From positions 1 through 6,162 of the forward strand of contig JAQUYZ010000119.1 in assembly GCA_028691625.1 (NCBI GenBank): a stretch of DNA of 6,162 nucleotides, in the 5' to 3' direction. This document shows, piece after piece, positions 1-5,846 of this stretch. The notes beneath the pieces were generated by a model. That model ran no database searches. It was not told where the DNA came from and saw only the letters and a program-made list of their open reading frames with translations. Within the stretch, counting starts at the first letter, position 1; each line of letters begins with the position of its first letter. The position numbers were made by a program, and so were the translations under genes. This stretch comes from Eubacteriales bacterium. GTDB lineage: Bacteria > Bacillota > Clostridia > Peptostreptococcales > Anaerovoracaceae.

Positions 1-1
1 T

Positions 2-1012
2 GATAAAGAGGTCAGTGAGATCATGGTAAACGGGATCGATCATATTTTCATAGAAAAAAAAGGGAAAATAGAAAAGCTTGACCTCCATTTTGAGTCAATC
101 GATGATCTGGAAGAAATCATCCGAAGGATTGCGGCAAAGGTTCATCGGGAGATCAATGAAATGAATCCCATTGTAGATGCGAGACTGGATGACGGCTCCA
201 GAGTAAATGCTGTTTATAAAAACGTTGCATTGAACGGACCGATTCTGACCATACGAAGATTTCCGGAGAACAGAATCACAATGGAGGATCTGCTGCGAAT
301 AGAGACAATTACCGGGGAGGCGGCTGAATTTCTGAAAATATTAGTCAAATCAGGCTACAATATTTTCATTTCCGGCGGTACAAGTTCAGGAAAGACGACA
401 TTTTTAAATGTGCTTTCCGAGTATATTCCAAAGGATGAAAGGGTAATTGTGATCGAAGATGCAGCAGAGCTGCAGATTAGCGGAATTGAAAATATCGTCA
501 GGCTGGAATGTAAAAATGCAAATGTGCAGGGGAAGGGGGAAGTCAATGTAAGACAGCTGATTAAAGCTTCCCTAAGAATGAGACCGAACCGCATCATCGT
601 GGGCGAAGTGCGCGGCGAAGAGGTATTGGATATGATTCAGGCGATGAATACCGGCCACGACGGATCCCTTTCAACAGGGCACGGAAATTCTACGGAAGGA
701 ATGCTGTCTAGAATTGAAGCAATGTTTCTTCAGGCAGCAGATTTCCCCATCGATGCAATACGAAGCCAAATCGCTGAAGCGATCGATATTATCGTACATC
801 TGGGCAGACTTCCCGATAAAAGCAGAAAAGTAATGGAAATCTCAGAAATCGAAGGTTATCACGATGGTAAGATATATATTAATCCACTATTTAAATATAT
901 TATTAATACATCTGATTTCACGAAAGACGCTGCTCCGAAAGGAGGGCTGATGAAAACGGGGAATGTCCTGAAAAATACAATGAAATTGGAAATGAACGGA
1001 GTTTACATATGA
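2..1012 (+). CDS. cpaF: CpaF/TadA-family pilus assembly ATPase, 5'-truncated by window edge
   Basis: This is the hexameric secretion ATPase that powers Tad pilus assembly from the cytoplasmic face of the membrane. The frame is open to the left edge: codons from position 2 read DKEVSEI directly before MVNG, matching the conserved VxEIMVNG motif near the start of the CpaF core. The ATG at 23 is therefore an internal Met, and the real start lies upstream. Counting from that Met, the Walker A GGTSSGKTT is at residues 118-126 (Lys at nt 392-394), an acidic IEDAAEL is at 144-150, the Walker B region NRIIVGE is at 189-195 and is followed by RGEE, and the His box GHDGSLSTGH is at 211-220. All catalytic motifs are intact. 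About 336 residues are visible, against roughly 400-450 for the family. The 3' end overlaps tadB by 4 nt (ATGA), implying translational coupling. The assignment to the secretion-ATPase family is very secure. The Tad rather than type II/IV subtype rests on motifs and neighbours. Confidence 0.96.
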   Translation, partial: DKEVSEIMVNGIDHIFIEKKGKIEKLDLHFESIDDLEEIIRRIAAKVHREINEMNPIVDARLDDGSRVNAVYKNVALNGPILTIRRFPENRITMEDLLRIETITGEAAEFLKILVKSGYNIFISGGTSSGKTTFLNVLSEYIPKDERVIVIEDAAELQISGIENIVRLECKNANVQGKGEVNVRQLIKASLRMRPNRIIVGEVRGEEVLDMIQAMNTGHDGSLSTGHGNSTEGMLSRIEAMFLQAADFPIDAIRSQIAEAIDIIVHLGRLPDKSRKVMEISEIEGYHDGKIYINPLFKYIINTSDFTKDAAPKGGLMKTGNVLKNTMKLEMNGVYI

Positions 1013-1800
1013 AAAGACCGATCCTGCCTAAGCAACATAAGAAGAGGGATGTCATTCCGGAATCTTACTCAAACTATACGCTGAGTCAAAATGAAAAAAT
1101 CAGATTTTTGTTATACTGTGGCTTGAGCCTCATGATCACCGCTTATCTTTTTTACCACAGTCTGATTCTGTCTCTTCTCGTTTCATGCCTAGCCTTTCCC
1201 GGATTGAAACCCTACCGCTTTTACTTGGCTGAAAAGAGAAGAAAAGAGTTGAAGGAACAGTTCCGGGATGTGCTATATTCCATATCAGCCTCTGTCACCG
1301 CGGGAAGACAAATGCCGGAAGCCTTGCTGGAAGCCGAGCAAAGCATGCGGTTGATCTATGGCAGAGAGGCCCTGATTGTGAAGGAATTGGCTGATATGGT
1401 AAAACGGCTCAAGGAATATCGGGAAGCCGAGGATGAGATTCTGAAGGATTTTGCCTACAGAACCAGCATCGAAGATGTTTCGGATTTCGTTGATATCTAT
1501 CTGACATGCAGAGAAACGGGAGGCGATATGGTAAAGGTTTTGACAAAGGCGGCGGAAATTATCATGGACAAAATCGCTATTGAAAGAGAGATACGGGCAA
1601 TTACTGTACAAAAACAATTTGAAGCAAAGATTCTGACCGCAATCCCTTTTCTGATTCTGCTTTTTCTTCAATTGATCTCACCCGATTATCTCAGCACCAT
1701 GTATGAGGGTTTAAAAGGGCGGATTCTTATGACTTTGGCACTTGCAGGGATAGGGGCCGCATATTTTTGGAGCATGAAACTCATGAAAATAGAGGTATAA
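1009..1800 (+). CDS. tadB: TadB-like inner-membrane platform protein (type II secretion F domain)
   Basis: This polytopic membrane protein of 263 residues is one half of the TadB/TadC platform that couples the ATPase to pilin polymerisation. A hydrophobic hairpin-like stretch lies at residues about 33-66. It is followed by a charged cytoplasmic segment and a T2SSF-type helical domain at about 86-205, with typical landmarks: FRDVLYSISASVTAGR near 86-100, CRETGGDMVKVLTKAAEII at 167-185, and an IEREI/KQFEAKIL stretch before the membrane. Two closing membrane helices are at about 208-225 and 238-256. The start is well supported: an ACGGAG Shine-Dalgarno ends 7 nt before the ATG, and the ATG overlaps the cpaF stop as ATGA. 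The next gene follows after 6 nt. TadB rather than TadC is inferred from gene order and from the lack of the long insert seen in the next protein. Confidence 0.92.
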   Translation: MKRPILPKQHKKRDVIPESYSNYTLSQNEKIRFLLYCGLSLMITAYLFYHSLILSLLVSCLAFPGLKPYRFYLAEKRRKELKEQFRDVLYSISASVTAGRQMPEALLEAEQSMRLIYGREALIVKELADMVKRLKEYREAEDEILKDFAYRTSIEDVSDFVDIYLTCRETGGDMVKVLTKAAEIIMDKIAIEREIRAITVQKQFEAKILTAIPFLILLFLQLISPDYLSTMYEGLKGRILMTLALAGIGAAYFWSMKLMKIEV

Positions 1801-1806
1801 GCACAA

Positions 1807-3216
1807 ATGAAAATGAATGGAAACCAGGTAAAAAAAGATATTTTTAACCGGTGTGAAAAGATTTCTGAAAAACTGACGCTTTGTTTCCCGGACTGGATCA
1901 CAGGAAAAAGTGAGGTCATGCAGCACAAATATTTCAGGAGGTATGGAGCCAGAGACTCGCATCGGTTAATTCAGCAGAGCAAGGCGCATATCATGGCTGC
2001 ATATTTGGGTATCATTGCAATTTTTCTTATGATCTCGGCATCTTTGTTCCTGGTGCAGTTCACAAAAACCGAAGAAATCAGAACTATTCTCAGGCCCGAA
2101 CAGGGACAAGCTGCAAAATCAATCCCTGTAGAAGTACAAATGAAATATAAAGACTATGAATTATCGGAGAATGTTACCATCAAGGTGAGCCATAAAGAAC
2201 TGACAGATACGGAAAAACTTGAACTGCTCAGGGTGTTTGAGCGCAGGCTTGGAGTTTTCATACTTGGAGAAAACAAGGATTTATCCCATATCAGCAAACC
2301 GCTCAGGCTCTTGGACAGAGATTCGGATACGGGAATTACAATTCGTTGGACAAGCAATTGCCCGGAACTGGTCAGGGAGGATGGATCGGTCAACATCCTA
2401 AATGCGGACGGTACGGAAACAATAGAGCTTCAAGCGGAACTTGCCTTGGATGATCAATCAATTACCCGTATTTACAAAGCGAAAATCGATCCGGATGCAG
2501 CAGCAGAGGATTATGAAAGGAATATGACAGAAAGACTGACGGAACGTCTTGTGCAGCTGTCGGAGGGAAGAGACTCATCCGATATAAACCTGCCTGAGGA
2601 ACTTGGGGATGGGATAGCAGTACGCTGGTTTACAGGCAGAGATAGAAGCGGCGCAATCCTGGTACCTGTCTCTTTCCTGGCAATTTTAACCGTGTATTTT
2701 AAACGATACGATCATATCAACAAGGAAATCAGAGAAGCGGAAGCGTCAATAACCAAAGATCTTCCTGAATTTATCAATAAGCTGGTGCTGCTGCTGAATG
2801 CAGGTCTGGTAGTGAGCACAGCGTTTTCAAAAATCGTGCAGGATTATGAGGCATTTCACAAAACGGGAAAAAATCAAAAGCAATGGGGGGAAAGGTTTCT
2901 ATATGAAGAATTGTCAGAAATTCAAAAGCGAGTAGCACAGTCGAACGCTTCTCTGATCAGGGAGCTACAAGAGTTCTCACAGAGGTGTGGCGTACGGGAG
3001 ATGATAAGGCTGACAGCTGTGATTACCGACAATTGGAACAAAGGAAGCACTCTGGCTGAAAAACTGGAGGGGGAGAGTGAGCTGCTTTGGATTAACCGGA
3101 AAAAGAGAGCGGAGGAAAAAGGGAGACTGGCAGAAACCAAATTGTCATTTCCATTGATGATTCTGCTGATGGTGCTCATCATGGTGACGATAGCACCTGC
3201 AATGATGGAAATGTAA
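1807..3216 (+). CDS. tadC: TadC-like platform protein with large extracytoplasmic Ig-like insert
   Basis: This is the second T2SSF-family platform protein, enlarged to 469 residues. A basic cytoplasmic N-terminus of about 60 residues leads into TM1 (about 63-84). A polar region of about 200 residues (85-282) then precedes TM2 (about 283-298). The T2SSF domain starts at about 318 (LPEFINKLVLLLNAGL), includes RCGVREMIRLTAVI (393-406) and NKGSTLAEKL, and ends with the FPLMILLMVLIMVTIAPA helix. The insert contains TGITIRWTSNCPELVREDGSV followed by alternating hydrophobic strands to IYKAKID (about 228). This resembles bacterial Ig-like domains of the atrophied Big type: a W-x-S-N strand, then DG, then L-x-A. 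A shorter echo, LPEELGDGIAVRW, sits at 262-274 just before TM2. AGAGG at 1791-1795 supports the ATG at 1807, with an 11-nt spacer. Platform identity is firm. The Ig-like assignment is by eye. Topology predicts that the insert faces outside, where it could contact pilins or the cell wall. Confidence 0.88.
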   Translation: MKMNGNQVKKDIFNRCEKISEKLTLCFPDWITGKSEVMQHKYFRRYGARDSHRLIQQSKAHIMAAYLGIIAIFLMISASLFLVQFTKTEEIRTILRPEQGQAAKSIPVEVQMKYKDYELSENVTIKVSHKELTDTEKLELLRVFERRLGVFILGENKDLSHISKPLRLLDRDSDTGITIRWTSNCPELVREDGSVNILNADGTETIELQAELALDDQSITRIYKAKIDPDAAAEDYERNMTERLTERLVQLSEGRDSSDINLPEELGDGIAVRWFTGRDRSGAILVPVSFLAILTVYFKRYDHINKEIREAEASITKDLPEFINKLVLLLNAGLVVSTAFSKIVQDYEAFHKTGKNQKQWGERFLYEELSEIQKRVAQSNASLIRELQEFSQRCGVREMIRLTAVITDNWNKGSTLAEKLEGESELLWINRKKRAEEKGRLAETKLSFPLMILLMVLIMVTIAPAMMEM

Positions 3217-3235
3217 AGTGGAAAAGAAGGGAAGG

Positions 3236-3242
3236 AAAGGAG
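3236..3242 (+). promoter_or_regulatory. Strong Shine-Dalgarno site for the Flp pilin gene
   Basis: AAAGGAG lies 8 nt upstream of the ATG at 3251, which is ideal spacing. It sits in an almost pure-purine leader (about 3215-3246). It decides the start: the upstream in-frame GTG at 3218 has no comparable site and would add 11 charged residues to a prepilin leader that is already complete. Confidence 0.8.
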
Positions 3243-3250
3243 AAAATCAT

Positions 3251-3412
3251 ATGAAAATGATTTCGAACAACAAAAAGGGAATGGAGATGGTTCAAGTTGC
3301 GATACTGGTCGCCATAGCCATCGGATTGGGGCTGCTCTTTAAAGAACAGATCGGTGAATTCATTTCGAACACCTTTGAAAGTCTGAACAGCAGCAATTTT
3401 GACGAGATTTAA
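3251..3412 (+). CDS. flp: Flp1-type (type IVb) major pilin precursor, 53 residues
   Basis: This is the probable structural subunit of the Tad fibre. The layout is that of a Flp prepilin: a short basic leader MKMISNNKKG, a predicted prepilin peptidase cut after Gly10, an unbroken hydrophobic helix from about 11 to 30, then an amphipathic helix (KEQIGEFISNTFESL) and a short acidic tail. The mature subunit would be 43 residues, small as expected for Flp. At mature position +5, where type IV pilins almost always carry Glu, this protein has Gln (MEMVQ); a Glu is present at +2 instead. The start at 3251 is chosen over the GTG at 3218 because of the AAAGGAG site 8 nt upstream. It lies 34 nt after tadC, the largest gap in the window, and 6 nt before the TadE-like gene. 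The identification rests on size, motif and position between tadC and tadE. Confidence 0.85.
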   Translation: MKMISNNKKGMEMVQVAILVAIAIGLGLLFKEQIGEFISNTFESLNSSNFDEI

Positions 3413-3418
3413 GATAAG

Positions 3419-3802
3419 ATGATACGCAGAACCAGAAAGGGCACAACAATGGTGGAAGCAGCCATGATCTTTCCCTTGGTCATTGCAGGTGTCATGGCGG
3501 TGATTTATATCGTGATCGGCTTATATTCCTCCCTGTCGCTTCAATGTTCTCTTCATTTAGCACTGCGGAAAGAATGCGGAGTGCTATCGCAGACGGTTAT
3601 CCGCAATGAGGAAGTCCGGGAATTTCAATCAAAGAAGGAGTGGTCCGGAATACGGCCGGTACTCAAAATGGCAGAGGAAAGGGAGTATCGAATCAACACC
3701 CTTTTTCAAGTTTGCGTTTCACGGAGGGAAGAAGGCAGATCCTATATCATCAATGAGGCAGAGATGGTCAGGCTCCTGCAGTTCAGAGAGGGGGAAACCT
3801 AA
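3419..3802 (+). CDS. TadE-like minor pilin / pseudopilin (first copy)
   Basis: This is a 127-residue pseudopilin of the TadE family. It has a basic leader MIRRTRKG, a predicted cut after Gly8, then TTMVEAAMIFPLVIAG with the canonical Glu at +5, and one membrane helix to about residue 36. The remaining 90 residues are polar and highly charged, presumably extracytoplasmic, and include Cys43, Cys53 and Cys99, of which two could pair as a disulfide. TadE-like proteins are processed by the same peptidase as Flp and are thought to prime or decorate the fibre. No clear Shine-Dalgarno precedes the ATG, which lies 6 nt after the flp stop, so translation is probably coupled to flp. The shortness of the C-terminal region could also fit a TadF-like assignment. 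I call it TadE-like because of the VEAAMIFP motif. Confidence 0.82.
   Translation: MIRRTRKGTTMVEAAMIFPLVIAGVMAVIYIVIGLYSSLSLQCSLHLALRKECGVLSQTVIRNEEVREFQSKKEWSGIRPVLKMAEEREYRINTLFQVCVSRREEGRSYIINEAEMVRLLQFREGET
3788..3794 (+). promoter_or_regulatory. Shine-Dalgarno site supporting a TTG start at 3803
   Basis: AGAGGGG(G) lies at the very end of the first TadE-like gene, about 8 nt before the TTG at 3803. The TTG directly abuts the preceding TAA (TAATTG). No ATG or GTG in this frame lies before the basic leader and KG motif, so this site fixes the non-ATG start. Confidence 0.65.
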
Positions 3803-5056
3803 TTGCTTTTGATTCGTCTTTCAAGGAAGGGGGCCACCTCAGTATTTCTGTCTATGATAGCAGCAAGCATGCTGCTTTTAACCGGATTGTTTATCCAAGC
3901 CGCTTCTCACGCGGCAGGAAGAAGTTATGCAGATGCAGTCTTTGATCTGGCGGGGCGCTCTATTTTATCAGAATATGATGTGCGGCTCCATGACAGGTAT
4001 GGAATATTTGCGATCCATACGGACGAGGGTCAGGCAGAGGAAAAAATTAAATATTATGCTGACTACAGCTTTCACGATAATACCATAAAGGAAATGATCA
4101 GAGGAAGGGATTATCTGGACTTATTCAGATTGAAACTTGAATCGGTTCATGTGGATCTGAAAGGCTATGCCATGACCGATACCGTGACTTTTGAGCGACA
4201 AATCCTCGAATACATGAAATATGGTATTGTAAAAGAACTGCTGTCTGAAGAAAAAGAATACGCTCATAGGAATTCGGAGACAGCACTTAGAAATGAACAG
4301 ATAATCAACAGCCTCCCATCGAATGGATATCGGAGCAATTTGATTTCTGATATGAAAAGCATCGTCGCAAATGGAATTCCGAGTCTACAGGAGATTCAGA
4401 GCGAAACCAGGGATCTCTTCCTGATCAACGAATATATTATGAGGCATTTTTTAAATCATCAGCGGGGACACGAAACGAGAGATACATTCTTTTCCAATGA
4501 AGTGGAATATATCCTGAAAGGCAATTTTAACGACCGGGAAAATTATAAAGCGGTCAGGAATGATCTGTTTATTATGAGAAACATATTAAACCTTATGCAC
4601 ATTAATAGTGATCCGGAAAAGAAGAATCAAGTGGAAGCCGTAGCGGCCGTATTGACCCTGGCAGAAGGAAAGGAGATTGGGGCATTGTTTGTTGCAGAAG
4701 CCTGGGCAGCCGCGGAGACAGAAAATGACTTAAGACTTCTGGAAGACGGGAAACAGGTAGCTTTTCTCAAGAATAAACAGAATTGGGCTGTACCCCTGTC
4801 AGGTACGCTGGAATTCTTATGGAAGGAAGATTACGAGAAACCGAAAAGCATGAAGGGTTATGAGTATGAAGAGTATTTAAGGATCCTTCTGTTTGTGGAG
4901 AACAGTAAGAAAAAGTTGCTTCGCTGCATGGATTTAATCCAGCTTAACATGAAAGGAAGTTATTATCGTGACTTTAATCTGGAGGAGTACTACGGAGGAT
5001 TTCGTTTCGAAGTTGTTACACGGGATCACATGTTTACATATATGCAACAATTCTAA
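3803..5056 (+). CDS. DUF5702-like membrane-anchored Tad-locus protein (TadG-like position)
   Basis: This 417-residue protein has a basic leader (LLIRLSRKG), an N-terminal hydrophobic anchor ATSVFLSMIAASMLLLTGLF (residues 11-30), and a long extracytoplasmic part. Recognisable features of the DUF5702 group found in Clostridia Tad loci are the KGxxxVFLS start, the small-residue helix after the anchor, the SEYDVRLHDRYGIF segment (56-69), and QILEYMKYGIVKELL (133-147). The middle (about 150-330) is mostly helical and charged. The C-terminus ends in alternating hydrophobic residues (FRFEVVTRDHMFTYMQQF), suggesting a final beta strand. The anchor lacks the Glu at +5 found in true pilins (Phe instead), so peptidase cleavage after Gly10 is doubtful. 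The TTG start abuts the previous stop and has a good Shine-Dalgarno. It occupies the place of TadG in other Tad islands. Its molecular function is unknown, and an anchoring or envelope-spanning role is inference. Confidence 0.78.
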   Translation: MLLIRLSRKGATSVFLSMIAASMLLLTGLFIQAASHAAGRSYADAVFDLAGRSILSEYDVRLHDRYGIFAIHTDEGQAEEKIKYYADYSFHDNTIKEMIRGRDYLDLFRLKLESVHVDLKGYAMTDTVTFERQILEYMKYGIVKELLSEEKEYAHRNSETALRNEQIINSLPSNGYRSNLISDMKSIVANGIPSLQEIQSETRDLFLINEYIMRHFLNHQRGHETRDTFFSNEVEYILKGNFNDRENYKAVRNDLFIMRNILNLMHINSDPEKKNQVEAVAAVLTLAEGKEIGALFVAEAWAAAETENDLRLLEDGKQVAFLKNKQNWAVPLSGTLEFLWKEDYEKPKSMKGYEYEEYLRILLFVENSKKKLLRCMDLIQLNMKGSYYRDFNLEEYYGGFRFEVVTRDHMFTYMQQF

Positions 5057-5837
5057 CCGCTGCAGAAGATCCGCTTATTCTCAATTCAATAAAAAAGGCT
5101 TTCTGACGGTGGAAGCGGCGATTTTTCTCCCGATCTTCATCATCGGTGTTTTAACCTTCGCTTATTTGATCAAATTTATGGCCGTTCAGGAAAGTGTATT
5201 TCACTCATTGACCGATGAAGCAAGGGTATTGAGCGCGGAAGCCGGTTTGAATCCTCTGGCGTCTCCGTTGTTTGAGTTGAAGTTGAAGGACAGAGTATAT
5301 GATGAGAACGGGAATCATATCTCGGAAGTGGAGCTGGCACAGTTCGGATACCGGTTTCCTTTCCATGGTATGGAAGATATGATTTCCATGGATTTAAACT
5401 ATGATGTGAACATCAAGCTCCCTGTCCCATTTTACAAAAAACTTCCTGTTTCTGAGTCTTTGCTCTTCAGAGGTTTTGTGGGAGCGGAAGAACAAATGGA
5501 TCCTCTCGCTTTTGAGGAAATGGAGAAGGAAAAAAAATCAAATCTGGTCTGGATCTTTCCCAGAGCGGGAGGAAGATATCATAGTGAAAACTGCATCTAT
5601 ATCACGTCTGAGCCAAGACAAATGACCATGTCCGACCAGATCAGACGAAAATATGAACCTTGCAGCATCTGTGGCTCACACGATTTATCTGACGGAAGCC
5701 TGACTTATTGCTTCAAGACGGGAGAATCCTATCATACAGGAAATTGTCCCATTGTGGATAAGTATGTGATATCGATTGAAAAAGAAGAGGCTGTCAAACG
5801 AGGCTATACTGCATGTTCGAAATGCGGTGGAGAGTGA
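5013..5837 (+). CDS. TadE-like minor pilin (second copy) with two C-terminal Cys/His modules; start uncertain
   Basis: This pseudopilin is about 274 residues. A perfect prepilin site KKG|FLTVEAAIFLP (Gly codon 5097-5099, Glu at +5) begins the membrane helix. The middle region has a TadE-like strand pattern (NYDVNIKLPVPFYKKLP, then FRGFVGAEE). The C-terminal third holds two tandem 43-residue modules, YH-x3-C-x22-C-x2-C in each, resembling the N-terminal zinc domain of Ada with His replacing the first Cys. The start is the weak point, because no ATG, GTG or TTG lies between the preceding stop (5056) and the KKG. TTG 5013 follows GGAGGA (4994-4999) at 13 nt and gives a 29-residue Cys-containing leader with a 44-nt overlap of the previous gene. 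GTG 4968 follows AAGGAAG at 8 nt but gives a 44-residue leader and an 89-nt overlap. I prefer 5013. A natural indel or sequence error near 5060-5096 is the alternative. Confidence 0.8.
   Translation: MLHGITCLHICNNSNRCRRSAYSQFNKKGFLTVEAAIFLPIFIIGVLTFAYLIKFMAVQESVFHSLTDEARVLSAEAGLNPLASPLFELKLKDRVYDENGNHISEVELAQFGYRFPFHGMEDMISMDLNYDVNIKLPVPFYKKLPVSESLLFRGFVGAEEQMDPLAFEEMEKEKKSNLVWIFPRAGGRYHSENCIYITSEPRQMTMSDQIRRKYEPCSICGSHDLSDGSLTYCFKTGESYHTGNCPIVDKYVISIEKEEAVKRGYTACSKCGGE
5547..5675 (+). repeat. Ada-like Cys/His module, copy 1 of 2 (protein-level repeat)
   Basis: This 43-codon unit reads VWIFPRAGGRYH at its start and ends with the CSICG motif. The putative ligands are His (5580-5582), Cys (5592-5594), Cys (5661-5663) and Cys (5670-5672). 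It has the same length and ligand spacing as the unit at 5700-5828. The DNA is clearly diverged, so this is an old duplication. Confidence 0.7.
5700..5828 (+). repeat. Ada-like Cys/His module, copy 2 of 2 (protein-level repeat)
   Basis: The second 43-codon unit begins LTYCFKTGESYH and ends with CSKCG, only a few residues from the C-terminus. Ligand candidates are His (5733-5735), Cys (5745-5747), Cys (5814-5816) and Cys (5823-5825). The EEAVKRGYTACSKC stretch is the better match of the two to the Ada-type pattern (helix, then G-Y/F-x-x-C-x-x-C). It carries one extra Cys (TYCF) absent from copy 1. Confidence 0.7.
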
Positions 5838-5846
5838 GAAAAGAAA

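Noticed and set aside
23..1012. ATG at 23 as the true start of the CpaF gene
   Set aside because: The frame is open upstream and encodes DKEVSEI, part of the conserved core, and there is no proper ribosome site. The gene is cut by the window edge.
1285..1671. Minus-strand frame of 128 codons opposite tadB
   Set aside because: It is antisense to a clear T2SSF gene, has no recognisable motif or ribosome site, and is a frame shadow.
1686..1962. Two overlapping minus-strand frames across the tadB/tadC junction
   Set aside because: They are hydrophobic only because they are antisense to membrane-protein codons, and no gene-like signals are seen.
2922..3182. Minus-strand frame opposite the tadC F domain
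   Set aside because: It is a Ser/Leu-rich antisense shadow of a conserved coding region.
3218..3250. GTG at 3218 as the start of the Flp pilin
   Set aside because: The added residues come from the polypurine ribosome-binding leader, and ATG 3251 has an ideally spaced AAAGGAG.
3606..3812. Plus-strand frame inside the first TadE-like gene
   Set aside because: It is an out-of-frame shadow with no ribosome site. The TadE frame carries the prepilin motif.
5048..5100. Promoter or terminator between the DUF5702-like and second TadE-like genes
   Set aside because: There is no inverted repeat with a T run and no convincing -35/-10 pair. The AT-rich stretch encodes the QFNKKG leader.
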